From NCBI GenBank assembly GCA_030524745.1, contig JAUNGC010000004.1, positions 84,846 through 148,845 on the forward strand: DNA of 64,000 nt. Direction: 5' to 3'. The notes below the pieces were generated by a model. It saw only the letters and a list, made by a program, of their open reading frames with translations. It searched no databases and was not told the origin of the DNA. This stretch comes from Eubacteriales bacterium. GTDB lineage: Bacteria; Bacillota; Clostridia; Lachnospirales; Lachnospiraceae. The position numbers and the translations under genes were made by a program. Positions 53,397 through 62,038 of this stretch are shown in pieces (position 1 is the stretch's first letter; the number at the start of each line of letters is the position of its first letter).

Positions 53397-53956
53397 AAAA
53401 GAAAGGCGCGCTTTTAAAACCTTCCGGATACCGTATTGTCCTGCTGATGATCCTCAGCCTCGTGATCGGCGCCGGCGTTTACCGGTGGAACGCCCGGAAT
53501 CTTATGGGGAATGAATTGCCAATGCCCTTTGGTTACGGATCTGCCGTGGTACTTTCGGGCAGCATGGAACCGGCCCTGTCGGTGAACGATTGGATTATGA
53601 TAAAAGAAACGGAAACCTATGAGACTGGCGATATCGTTGTGTTTCAAAGCGAAGGGGAATTGATCGTGCATCGCGTGATCGGAATCGGTCATGAGATGAT
53701 TCAGACAAAAGGCGACGCGAATCTTGCTGCGGACGAGCCGGTCGCGCTATCCTGCGTGAAGGGAAAAGTGATCGGCCGCGTTCCCAAAGCAGGCGTTATG
53801 ATAAATGCGGTGAAATCTCCGCCGGGCATCGCGGTAATTTTGATCGCGGCGGTTTTTCTGATGGAACTCTCTTACCGTAAGGACCGGGAGAGGGACGACG
53901 GCGAGTTGGAAAAGCTGAAGGATGAAATCCGTAAGCTGAAAGAGGAACGGGAATAA
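53393..53956 (+). CDS. SipW-type signal peptidase I (second)
   Basis: A 187-residue enzyme with N-terminal TM (about 14-31), Ser57 in VLSGSMEPALSVNDW, His93 in LIVHRVIG, QTKGDANLAAD, C-terminal TM (about 140-160) and coiled basic/acidic tail. It is clearly different in sequence from the first (50907), so it is not a recent duplicate. It overlaps the previous gene by ATGA. Confidence 0.87.
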   Translation: MKKKGALLKPSGYRIVLLMILSLVIGAGVYRWNARNLMGNELPMPFGYGSAVVLSGSMEPALSVNDWIMIKETETYETGDIVVFQSEGELIVHRVIGIGHEMIQTKGDANLAADEPVALSCVKGKVIGRVPKAGVMINAVKSPPGIAVILIAAVFLMELSYRKDRERDDGELEKLKDEIRKLKEERE

Positions 53957-53959
53957 AGG

Positions 53960-54517
53960 ATGAAGAGAAACGGCAGTGGGGCAAAAAAACAAAACAGAAT
54001 ACGAAACTATGCGCTGCGTCTGGCGGCCTTGCTGATTTTGCTGGTGGGCGGTTCATTCTGGACGCTTACCGGACTTCTTGCCCGCTACACCGGCGGAGCT
54101 GCCGGCAGTGATGCTGCCGGAGTCGCTTCCTTTCGCGTGTCTGCAAAGGGGGATAGGGAACTTCTTTCCGTAGACTGTTCAGATGCGGACCCGGAGGCGG
54201 CATATACGATTTTTTTGCGGAATGACTCTGGAGTGGCGGTGTCTTATGACGTGATTCTCCTGTTTGAAAAGCCGCTGCCTGACAGCGTATCGGTCACCTT
54301 AAACGGAGAAACTCCCATCCTTTCAGATGAAGGAAAAACCATGACCTTTCTGCGGGCCGGAGAACTGGCCGCTGCAGAAGATGCGGGCGCTTCTTTGGCG
54401 GAGCGGGAACTGGTTTTTGCGGCGGACAAAGCGATTCATAATGAACTTGCAGACGCGCAGAACCATGCGTTATCCAACAGTTTTGAAATAGCGGTCAATT
54501 TTACGCAGATTGATTGA
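53960..54517 (+). CDS. Small TasA-like secreted protein
   Basis: A 185-residue protein with SipW-type signal (basic 1-20, hydrophobic 21-38, LLARYTGGAAGSDAA). Beta-rich mature domain with NDSGVAVSYDVILLFE and a C-terminal FEIAVNFTQID ending like that of 51670. It begins 3 bp after the signal peptidase stop. Likely minor fibre subunit or assembly factor. Confidence 0.72.
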   Translation: MKRNGSGAKKQNRIRNYALRLAALLILLVGGSFWTLTGLLARYTGGAAGSDAAGVASFRVSAKGDRELLSVDCSDADPEAAYTIFLRNDSGVAVSYDVILLFEKPLPDSVSVTLNGETPILSDEGKTMTFLRAGELAAAEDAGASLAERELVFAADKAIHNELADAQNHALSNSFEIAVNFTQID

Positions 54518-54528
54518 GGGAGAAGTCG

Positions 54529-55173
54529 ATGAAGAGACGCTTCGGTGGAAAAAAATATTGCATCGCTGCCGCAGTTTGCGCGGCGGCGCTCATGCCGGCT
54601 CTTTTAGCGACCGGCATCTGGGCCAGGTATATCCGGTCGATCTCATGGAAAGCGGATATTACCTTTTCGGCGGATTTGGCGGAAGAGATTTACCTGGTCG
54701 AACATAAAGCGGAAAAGCAGACGGACGGCAGCTACCGGCTGGATGATACCGTGACAGTGACGGAAAATGCGTATACCGTTATGCCGGGCGTGGATATTCC
54801 GAAGGATCCCTGGGTGTATATCGGCAACAAGAGCGCAGTTGACGCCTGGTTATATATAGAAGTGGCCGACGGCTGTCCGGAAGGAATTACCTATAGCCTG
54901 ACGGAAAACTGGATAGCGCTGAAAGGGGAGAACGGAGAACCTGTGACGGGAAGTCACGGCGGCGCTGTTTATGTGTATAGCGCGGACAAAATGAACGCCT
55001 CTGTGCTGAATGAAACATTTACGCAGCACGCGCTTCCGATTTTACAGGATGATACCGTTTTTGTCAGTCAGTTTATCACAAATCCTGCCGGATTTTCCCT
55101 GGATTTTTATGGTTATATGGCGCAGACCGCAGAGGGAAAAACGGCGGCAGAGGTGTTTATGGAAAGCTTTTAG
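54529..55173 (+). CDS. TasA-family-like secreted protein
   Basis: A 214-residue protein: signal (about 9-28) followed by ATGIWARYIRSISWKADI, the RY motif typical after SipW cleavage. Mature domain contains PWVYIGNKSAVDAWLYIEV and FVSQFITNPAGFSLDFYGYM. ATG 54529 follows GAGGGAG; the in-frame start at 54514 overlaps the previous stop. Function inferred from locus. Confidence 0.7.
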   Translation: MKRRFGGKKYCIAAAVCAAALMPALLATGIWARYIRSISWKADITFSADLAEEIYLVEHKAEKQTDGSYRLDDTVTVTENAYTVMPGVDIPKDPWVYIGNKSAVDAWLYIEVADGCPEGITYSLTENWIALKGENGEPVTGSHGGAVYVYSADKMNASVLNETFTQHALPILQDDTVFVSQFITNPAGFSLDFYGYMAQTAEGKTAAEVFMESF

Positions 55174-55200
55174 CAGCGGCGCTGAAGGAGAAGGAAATAC

Positions 55201-58200
55201 ATGAGGAAGAAGCTGAGTCTGAAAATCATAGTCTTATTATTTGCCGTCTTGCTGCTGGTCCCTGTTTTTTCTGTGAACCTGTGGAATCTGGCGGTCAATG
55301 CGGCCGGCCTGCCCGGCGGAAGCGGCCTGACCATCTATTGCGGCAACGATCCGGTCAGCAGTCTGCTTTTGGAAACGGATGAAAGGATGACTCTGACGGC
55401 GGAGGGATTGTCCGGAAACGCGGCTTATTCATGGCAGATTTTAAAAATGGATACGGGCGAGTGGGTGGATATTTACGACGCGACAGACACGGCGTGCGGC
55501 CTGTCATATGCGCTGGTGAAAAATATCATCGGCAGCGGCGTAAAAACGGCGATTCGCTGTTCTGCCCGGCAGAATGATACGCTCTATTACAGCGATCCGG
55601 TTTTTGTGACGGTGGATCTGTCTTCGGGGCAGGAGACGCAGGAGGCTGTGACGGTTGTGCCGGTATCGGAGCAGACTGTTGTACAAAGCGCTGCGCAGCG
55701 GAAGAGGGCGGCAGCGGCGGCGTCCGCAGAATCGGATACTGACACGGTAACGATCACCATTCATTATCAACTGGAGGACGGCACGACGATTTTCCAGGAC
55801 TATGTGGCGAGCTTGCTGGATGGGAGTTCATTTTCTGCAAGCGTTTTGTCTCCGCTTTATATCGGGTATACGCCGTTTATAGAAGAGGATGGCGGATATA
55901 CGGATGCCTCCACAGTAGCGTTGCAATATACCAATCTGCATACGGATGTGGAATTGACGGTGGTGTATAAGCCGGCAGAGTCCCCTTATACGGTTCACTA
56001 TTTTCTGCAGAATGTTTTAAACGATCTGTATACGGAGGACGCCAGTCTGAAATTCAGGGGATCCGCGCTGACAGGATCCTATCCTTCCGAAAAGATTGAG
56101 ATTGAAATTCCGGGTTTTACGGCGCTTTTTCATCTTCCGGACGTCGTTGCCGCCGATGGAAGCACGGAATTTGAATGTTATTATGACCGCAATTACTATT
56201 TGTATAATTTTGACTGCAACGGCGGCTATGGCGTTGAGCCGGTCTATGCCCGTTACGGCGCCAGTCTGATTATCGGCGAACCGACGAGAACGGGCTATAC
56301 ATTTGCGGGCTGGGATCTGATGGCGGAGGACGGCAGCTATGACGGCATTGCGGACGAACCGGATGCAACGGTCGGCATCGGAAATAAAACGTACCGGGCG
56401 CTCTGGACTGCGGGAACCGCCTCCTTTACAGTCGTTTACTGGGGAGAAAATGCGGACGACGACGGCTTCAGTTATATTTCTTCCCATACATATGAAACGA
56501 CTTCCGGTTTACGGATCCGAAGCACGGATTTTTCAAGCTTTGAATTCTCCAGCAAGGAAGGGGACACATATCCCGGCGGTACGCCTCGGCCCTACTATGC
56601 GGAGGCGGATTACTTTGTTTACGACAGCGAGCGGACGGAAAGAAATAATGCGTTTCTGGATGAGACGGACGCAAACGGCAACCCGATGAAATGTCTTTAT
56701 ATAGAGGGGGACGGTTCCACTACGCTTAACGTTGTTTACAAGAGAAAAGAATATACGCTGAAGTTTTTTTATGCGAAAAGTCAGGTGGAAGACGGCGAAA
56801 ATCAATATTATGTTGTCGGCGGCAGCACCTATTATTTTGGATGGGCGGATACGGCGGATGAGCAGACCATGCTGGAAGCGGAAAACAGCGTTTCCGGAGT
56901 GTGGGGGCAGGTGGAAAGTCAACCGACGCTCAACGACAGGGGAAAAGCCCGGGGGTATACGCTCGGATCGGAAACCTATAATGGCGTGACGTATTATTAT
57001 CTGTCCTTTGACGCAAAATACGGTTCTGATATCAGCGGACTCTGGCCGGTTTCCGTGTTTGAACCGGTGAAGAGGACCGAAGCGAATACGCATGGAAACT
57101 GGTCCGGCATGGAAGCGTACCGCAGCGCCTGGAACGGCGAACCTTATGTGAAGTATACCCAGGATAATCTGAACGGAAATCAGACGATTAAGGGAATTTA
57201 TCAGAAACTGGATTCTCAGATTCTTTACGATTTGAATAAACATGCGGATTCCGACACGGTCCGGTATCTCTGCTTCTGGGAAAACGGGGCGGATATCAGT
57301 TGGAGCGTGCCCAAGCTGTTTATCTATGAACTATATGTTCCGGCGGCGGAAGGGGAAGAGGGCAGCTATTTTTATGATGGTGTGGCGTATAAATTATATG
57401 TTGCGCCGTTTAATACCTATGATGATTCCGACGTGAACAATCAGACGGCTTCCGCGCTGGAAGGCTTTACGTTTTTAACAAGGGATTCTTCTCAGAATCC
57501 GGATCTTGAAAACGGAATGAAATCTCATACCGTACGTTTTTTCTATACGCGCAACAGCCATACGCTGACCTTTTCCAGCCAGAACGATTCCGTGTTCAGC
57601 GCCACGACGCCCTATGAATACGAACTGAGAAACTATGCCGGAGAAACCGCCGTCGCAAATCCGCCCTATCCGTCTTCACTGGAACCGGGCGCATATGAAT
57701 TTGACGGCTGGTATCTTGCTCCGGAAGGCCAGGGGACCCGGATTGATATGGAAAATACGCAGATGACGATGCCGGATTCCGAGTTGACCCTGTATGCTTA
57801 CTGGAGACCCGTGGAGCATACCGTTACGTTTTCCGATACGTATCAGAAAATGCTGGACGGCGAATATAAAGAGACCGTGACGGTTGCGCATGGCGATTTC
57901 ATCGCGGCGGCGGATGTGCCGGATCCGGATTCTTCCGCTCTGGGCGCGGGTTCGTATGATTTCAAGGGCTGGTTTTATATCAATGGAAAAGGAGAAAAAC
58001 AGGCGTTCAGCGCTTCTGAGATGATGGTGAATGCGGACATGCATTTGTTCGCGGAATGGCAATCCGCGTCGGTAGTGCCTTATACGATATATTATTGCGA
58101 TGAGAACGGCAATAAAGTTGCGGAAGATACCGTCGGTTATTCTTATGCGGGAGCCACTAAAACCTTTGTGGCCAAGGCGGGAGAAGAACTGAACGAAGGA

Positions 58201-59616
58201 TACCGGTCGCACTATTATCCGGCGACGAATTCGCATTCCGTTCTGATGAGCATGGAGGAGGCGAACCAATATACCTTCCGGTATGTTTATAAAGCGGAGG
58301 TCGGCTATACGGTGCGCTATGTCGCGCAGGATACGGGAGAGGAATTGATTCCTGCCAAAACGGACATAACCGACAAGTCGGTGCTGACGGAGAAATTTGA
58401 ATATATTTCGGGCTATATTCCGGACGCGTTTTACAAAAGGCTCGTTCTGGCGGCGGATGAAGAAGAGAATATCATTACCTTTTATTATACCAGGGATGCG
58501 GGGCATGCGATCTATGCGATCCGTCATATGGTGGAGGAACTGGATGGTTCCTATAGCGAATATGCCTATATTGAAGGCGTCGGCGATCTGGACCAGGAGG
58601 TGTTCGTGCCACCGATGATCATAGACGGCTTTACCTATGATACGGATGTGACCGGAAAGAAAAATGCCGGGGACATTACGGTATCGGAATCCGGCGTTTC
58701 GGGAATTGTGACGCAGGACGGCCTGGAAATGGAACTTTATTATCGAAGAGATCTCTTAAGCTATACGATTCAGTATGTGGAATACGGAACCTCCAATGTG
58801 CTGGAGGAGCCGGTCGTTGAGGAAAAGGCAAAGTTCGGAGAAACGATCACGCATGAGCCTGTACCGGAACTGACGATAGGGGAAGGGACCGAAGACAGCG
58901 CCACCTATCAGTTGATCGACCCGCAGAATACGCCCCGCACTTTTACGCTGCGGGAAGATCACCAGATTTTTACGGTGTATTACCGGATCCAGCAGCATAC
59001 GATTAACTATATTGCGGTTTCCAACTATCCGGGCGCGGTCGATTTCGGCAGTGTGAGTCCTCTGTCGGAAATGGTTTCAAGGGTTTCGGGGGTTGCCGGT
59101 TCGACGCCGGAAGCTGCGGAAGGATACCGCTTTGAAGGCTGGTATACGGACGCGGCATGTACCGTGCCTGTGGATCCTGACTGGATTGACGATAACAAGA
59201 AACTGACGCCCGAAGATTTGTCTTTGGAGGTCTCCAATTATTATGCGTTGTTTGTTCCGCAGATCGGCAATCTGACAATTTATAAAGAAGGCGCGGCGGA
59301 TGCGGATCAGAATCAGACGTTTCTGTTTTCTGTGATCGGCGCGGGAAGGGGACTGGCTTCCGGCATCAATCTGACCGTTTCGATTACCGGAAACGGCAGC
59401 GTGACGGTGACGGATCTGCCCGTGGGAAGATATGCGGTGGCAGAGATCACGGACTGGTCATGGCGGTATCTATGCGACGGCGCCGATTCTCAGTCGGTTA
59501 TCGTAACGGAGGACGGCGCAAATTCCGTCACCTTTAAAAATATTGGAAAAAATACGACATGGCTGGGAGGCGAGGCGTCGAAAGACAACCGGTTCCGGGC
59601 TGCAGCGGCGCCGTAA
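55201..59616 (+). CDS. Giant secreted repeat protein (InlB B-repeats, MucBP-like)
   Basis: A 1471-residue extracellular protein. Signal peptide 1-35. MucBP-like unit near 182-260 (VTITIHYQLEDGTTIF); InlB B-type repeats near 335-410 (TGYTFAGWD), 785-870 (YEFDGWYLAPEG) and 870-950 (YDFKGWFYINGKG); MucBP-like repeats near 959-1260 (YTIYYCDENGNKVAE, GYTVRYVAQDTGEEL, SYTIQYVEYGTSN); a further B-repeat near 1265-1350 (YRFEGWYTDAAC); a final Cna-B/SpaA-like domain (1355-1455). It ends RFRAAAAP with no TM or sorting signal, so it is released or held by other proteins. Probable adhesin or matrix protein. Confidence 0.8.
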   Translation: MRKKLSLKIIVLLFAVLLLVPVFSVNLWNLAVNAAGLPGGSGLTIYCGNDPVSSLLLETDERMTLTAEGLSGNAAYSWQILKMDTGEWVDIYDATDTACGLSYALVKNIIGSGVKTAIRCSARQNDTLYYSDPVFVTVDLSSGQETQEAVTVVPVSEQTVVQSAAQRKRAAAAASAESDTDTVTITIHYQLEDGTTIFQDYVASLLDGSSFSASVLSPLYIGYTPFIEEDGGYTDASTVALQYTNLHTDVELTVVYKPAESPYTVHYFLQNVLNDLYTEDASLKFRGSALTGSYPSEKIEIEIPGFTALFHLPDVVAADGSTEFECYYDRNYYLYNFDCNGGYGVEPVYARYGASLIIGEPTRTGYTFAGWDLMAEDGSYDGIADEPDATVGIGNKTYRALWTAGTASFTVVYWGENADDDGFSYISSHTYETTSGLRIRSTDFSSFEFSSKEGDTYPGGTPRPYYAEADYFVYDSERTERNNAFLDETDANGNPMKCLYIEGDGSTTLNVVYKRKEYTLKFFYAKSQVEDGENQYYVVGGSTYYFGWADTADEQTMLEAENSVSGVWGQVESQPTLNDRGKARGYTLGSETYNGVTYYYLSFDAKYGSDISGLWPVSVFEPVKRTEANTHGNWSGMEAYRSAWNGEPYVKYTQDNLNGNQTIKGIYQKLDSQILYDLNKHADSDTVRYLCFWENGADISWSVPKLFIYELYVPAAEGEEGSYFYDGVAYKLYVAPFNTYDDSDVNNQTASALEGFTFLTRDSSQNPDLENGMKSHTVRFFYTRNSHTLTFSSQNDSVFSATTPYEYELRNYAGETAVANPPYPSSLEPGAYEFDGWYLAPEGQGTRIDMENTQMTMPDSELTLYAYWRPVEHTVTFSDTYQKMLDGEYKETVTVAHGDFIAAADVPDPDSSALGAGSYDFKGWFYINGKGEKQAFSASEMMVNADMHLFAEWQSASVVPYTIYYCDENGNKVAEDTVGYSYAGATKTFVAKAGEELNEGYRSHYYPATNSHSVLMSMEEANQYTFRYVYKAEVGYTVRYVAQDTGEELIPAKTDITDKSVLTEKFEYISGYIPDAFYKRLVLAADEEENIITFYYTRDAGHAIYAIRHMVEELDGSYSEYAYIEGVGDLDQEVFVPPMIIDGFTYDTDVTGKKNAGDITVSESGVSGIVTQDGLEMELYYRRDLLSYTIQYVEYGTSNVLEEPVVEEKAKFGETITHEPVPELTIGEGTEDSATYQLIDPQNTPRTFTLREDHQIFTVYYRIQQHTINYIAVSNYPGAVDFGSVSPLSEMVSRVSGVAGSTPEAAEGYRFEGWYTDAACTVPVDPDWIDDNKKLTPEDLSLEVSNYYALFVPQIGNLTIYKEGAADADQNQTFLFSVIGAGRGLASGINLTVSITGNGSVTVTDLPVGRYAVAEITDWSWRYLCDGADSQSVIVTEDGANSVTFKNIGKNTTWLGGEASKDNRFRAAAAP

Positions 59617-59682
59617 ATACGGGAAAGAGCAACTGTTTCGGCGCTTTGCGTGATTCGAAAGAAGAGGCGGGAGGAAAGCACT

Positions 59683-60296
59683 ATGGCATCACAGCGCGCA
59701 AAATCACATTGTTCAAAATCGTGCCGGCTAAAACCGCGCCTTAAAAGAAAAAAAGGCCGGTGCGCCGTCTGGCAGGAATGTTTGCGCTCGCTTTTTTGCT
59801 GGCCGCATCGGTTGGTTTTTTGGGAGTTTTCGCTTATATGAAGTGGAACGGCGGAATTAAAAATGAGTTTTTGGCGGAAACCGCTTCTGACCCGGTCATC
59901 AGGGAGAACTTTGACGGAGAGGAAAAGAAAGATGTTTTGGTCGGCGTCGGTAATACGGGATGTTCGGTTTATGTCCGCGCCGCGGTGGTTGTGACGTGGA
60001 TGAATGCGGACGGAGAGGTCTTCTCACAGTCTCCCGTGGCGGGAACGGACTATGCGATCGAATGGAATCTGTCGGATTCCGGCTGGAGCAGGGGAGACGA
60101 TGGATTCTATTACTATGCCGCGCCGGTTGAAAGCGGCGGGGAAACGGCGGTTCTGATCAGAAACTGCGCGCCTTTGACGGAAGCGCCGAAAGAAGGATAC
60201 GCTCTGAACGTTAAAATTGCGGCCCAGACCATACAGGCCGCCGGAACAACGGATGGTGGAGAGATTCCGGCCGTAACGGACGCGTGGGGCGGATAA
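59683..60296 (+). CDS. TasA-like secreted protein, N-terminus in a different frame (A7 tract)
   Basis: The C-terminal frame (from GTG 59760) encodes a hydrophobic signal (FALAFLLAASVGFLGVFAYM), then VRENFDGEEKKDVLVGVGN-like and VYVRAAVVVTW, ending IPAVTDAWGG. It has no good ribosome binding site. A better start, ATG 59683 after GGGAGGAAA, encodes MASQRAKSHCSKSC and a Lys/Arg run in another frame that ends at 59841. A -1 shift within AAAAAAA (59748-59754) joins the basic N-region to the hydrophobic segment, making a normal signal peptide. This could be programmed slippage, phase variation, a mutation or a sequencing error. Without the shift, only weak GTG initiation would make it. Confidence 0.62.
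59748..59756 (+). other. Slippery A7 tract (candidate -1 frameshift site)
   Basis: Seven A residues followed by GG. In the frame of the ATG at 59683 it reads A AAA AAA GGC, a permissive -1 heptamer. One slip links the two frames described for 59683-60296. Confidence 0.5.
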
Positions 60297-60305
60297 AAAT
60301 TTTTA

Positions 60306-60334
60306 TTGTCAGAAAAATAACGATGTGGTATGAT
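60306..60334 (+). promoter_or_regulatory. Sigma-A promoter of the CoA operon
   Basis: TTGTCA (60306-60311), 17-bp spacer, TATGAT (60329-60334). A 14-bp AT palindrome (60293-60306) immediately precedes it and may end the surface transcript. Confidence 0.7.
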
Positions 60335-60384
60335 TACACCGTATTGTATCTCACTAAGAGAATAATAACAGGAGGAATCGTACC

Positions 60385-61200
60385 ATGAAAAACGAAAAAA
60401 CTTATGAATTTGTGCTGCTTGCACTGTTCACCGCCATTATTGTCATAATGGCATTCACACCGCTGGGATATATCCCGTTAGTTGTAATCAATGCAACGAT
60501 CATTCACATCCCGGTTATCCTTGGAGCGCTATTTTTAGGACCGAAAAAAGGTGCATTTTTAGGATTCGTATTTGGATTAACCAGTTTTATCAACAACACT
60601 TTCAAGGCAGCCACCGCGTCGGCATTTGTGTTTTCGCCGGTTCTGGCGGCCAACGTCATCGGTGTTTCCGGCGTATTTAAGAGTCTCTACATCTGCTTTG
60701 TGCCGAGAATTTTAGTCGGAATCATCCCGTATTTTGTCTATATCCTGATTCGCAGACTGTTAAAGAGCGAACAGAAAGTATGGCGTGTTGTGATCAATGC
60801 GGTTGTATCCGTCATTTTATTTGTTTCCTTAAGAGCTTTTTTGAGCAATTTAATAGAGAGCGGCAACAGCGGCATGATCGGAACGCTGATCGGTCTTGCT
60901 GTGGGAATTGCGCTGTTTGTGATCCTGACTGTATTCGAACAGAAAAAGACCGCTGCGAGCGTGGCGCTGGCTTATGCGGGAATTACGGGCGCGTTTACCA
61001 ATACGCTGTTTGTCATGAGCGGTATCTATATTCTGTATAAGGACGCTTATGCGCAGGCGCTCGGCATTGCCGGAGACACGGTCATTGATGTGATTATGGG
61101 GATTGTCACCTTTAACGGCATCGTGGAAGCGGCAGTCGCGGCGATTCTGGTTGCGGGCGTGGGCATGGCTCTGTTGCAGATAAAGCCTATTAAGGCATAA
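60385..61200 (+). CDS. panT: ECF transporter S component, probably pantothenate-specific
   Basis: A 271-residue membrane protein with about six to eight hydrophobic helices. MAFTPLGYIPLVVINATIIH, HIPVILGALFLGPKKGAFLG and GLTSFINNTF match what I know of PanT-like S components, which bind the vitamin and use a shared EcfAAT energy module. The adjacent pantothenate kinase and coaBC support pantothenate as substrate. CAGGAGG precedes the ATG. The ECF ATPases and T component are not in the window. Confidence 0.78.
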   Translation: MKNEKTYEFVLLALFTAIIVIMAFTPLGYIPLVVINATIIHIPVILGALFLGPKKGAFLGFVFGLTSFINNTFKAATASAFVFSPVLAANVIGVSGVFKSLYICFVPRILVGIIPYFVYILIRRLLKSEQKVWRVVINAVVSVILFVSLRAFLSNLIESGNSGMIGTLIGLAVGIALFVILTVFEQKKTAASVALAYAGITGAFTNTLFVMSGIYILYKDAYAQALGIAGDTVIDVIMGIVTFNGIVEAAVAAILVAGVGMALLQIKPIKA

Positions 61201-61237
61201 TCAATAGGAATTCACAGAGAAAGACAGGGGAAGAACA

Positions 61238-62014
61238 ATGATTTTAGCAGTGGATATCGGAAATACCAACATAGTGATCGGCTGTATCGAGCAGGAGAAA
61301 ATATATTTTGTGGAGCGCGCTTCCACCGATATTTCCAAAACGGAACTGGAATATGTGGTGGAGTTTAAAACGCTTCTGGAACTATATAACATTAAATTGG
61401 AAGAGATCACAGGATGCATCATCGCTTCCGTTGTGCCTCCCCTGACGAATATTGTGAAGGCGTCCATGGAGAAGCTTCTGAAGGTTTCTCCTCTGATCGT
61501 GGGACCGGGGGTGAAAACCGGACTGAATATTTTAATGGACAATCCGGGACAGGTAGGGGCCGATCTGATTGTGAACGCGGTTGCAGGGCTGAAATATTAC
61601 GGCGCTCCTATCATTATGATTGATATGGGGACGGCCACGACAATCAGCGTGGTGGATGAGAAAAAGAACTATATCGGCGGCATGATTCTGCCAGGTGTGA
61701 AGGTTTCGCTGGAGTCTTTGGTAAACCGTACTTCCCAACTGCCCAAGATCAGTCTGGAAGCGCCCAGAAAGGTGATCGGGAAAAATACCATCGACTGTAT
61801 GAAGAGCGGCATTATTATGGGGCAGGCCGCCTGTATGGACGGGATGATCGAACGGATATGGGAAGAGATGGGACGTCAGATACCGGTCGTGGCGACCGGC
61901 GGCCTTGCGGGCTGCATCGTCCCCTATTGTAAAAAAGAGATTATCTATGACAATGAGTTGACGCTGAAGGGGCTGAATATCATTTACCGGAAAAATATGG
62001 AGCCTACAGCCTGA
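61238..62014 (+). CDS. coaX: Type III pantothenate kinase
   Basis: First committed step of CoA synthesis: ATP-dependent phosphorylation of pantothenate, insensitive to CoA feedback in this type. 258 residues. VDIGNTNIVIG at the N-terminus, GADLIVNAVAG, and DMGTATTISVVDEKKNYIGG are hallmarks. Purine-rich AGACAGGGGAAG precedes the ATG. 37 bp after panT, 24 bp before coaBC. Confidence 0.93.
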   Translation: MILAVDIGNTNIVIGCIEQEKIYFVERASTDISKTELEYVVEFKTLLELYNIKLEEITGCIIASVVPPLTNIVKASMEKLLKVSPLIVGPGVKTGLNILMDNPGQVGADLIVNAVAGLKYYGAPIIMIDMGTATTISVVDEKKNYIGGMILPGVKVSLESLVNRTSQLPKISLEAPRKVIGKNTIDCMKSGIIMGQAACMDGMIERIWEEMGRQIPVVATGGLAGCIVPYCKKEIIYDNELTLKGLNIIYRKNMEPTA

Positions 62015-62038
62015 ACCTGGGGCGGAAAGGACGGCAGT

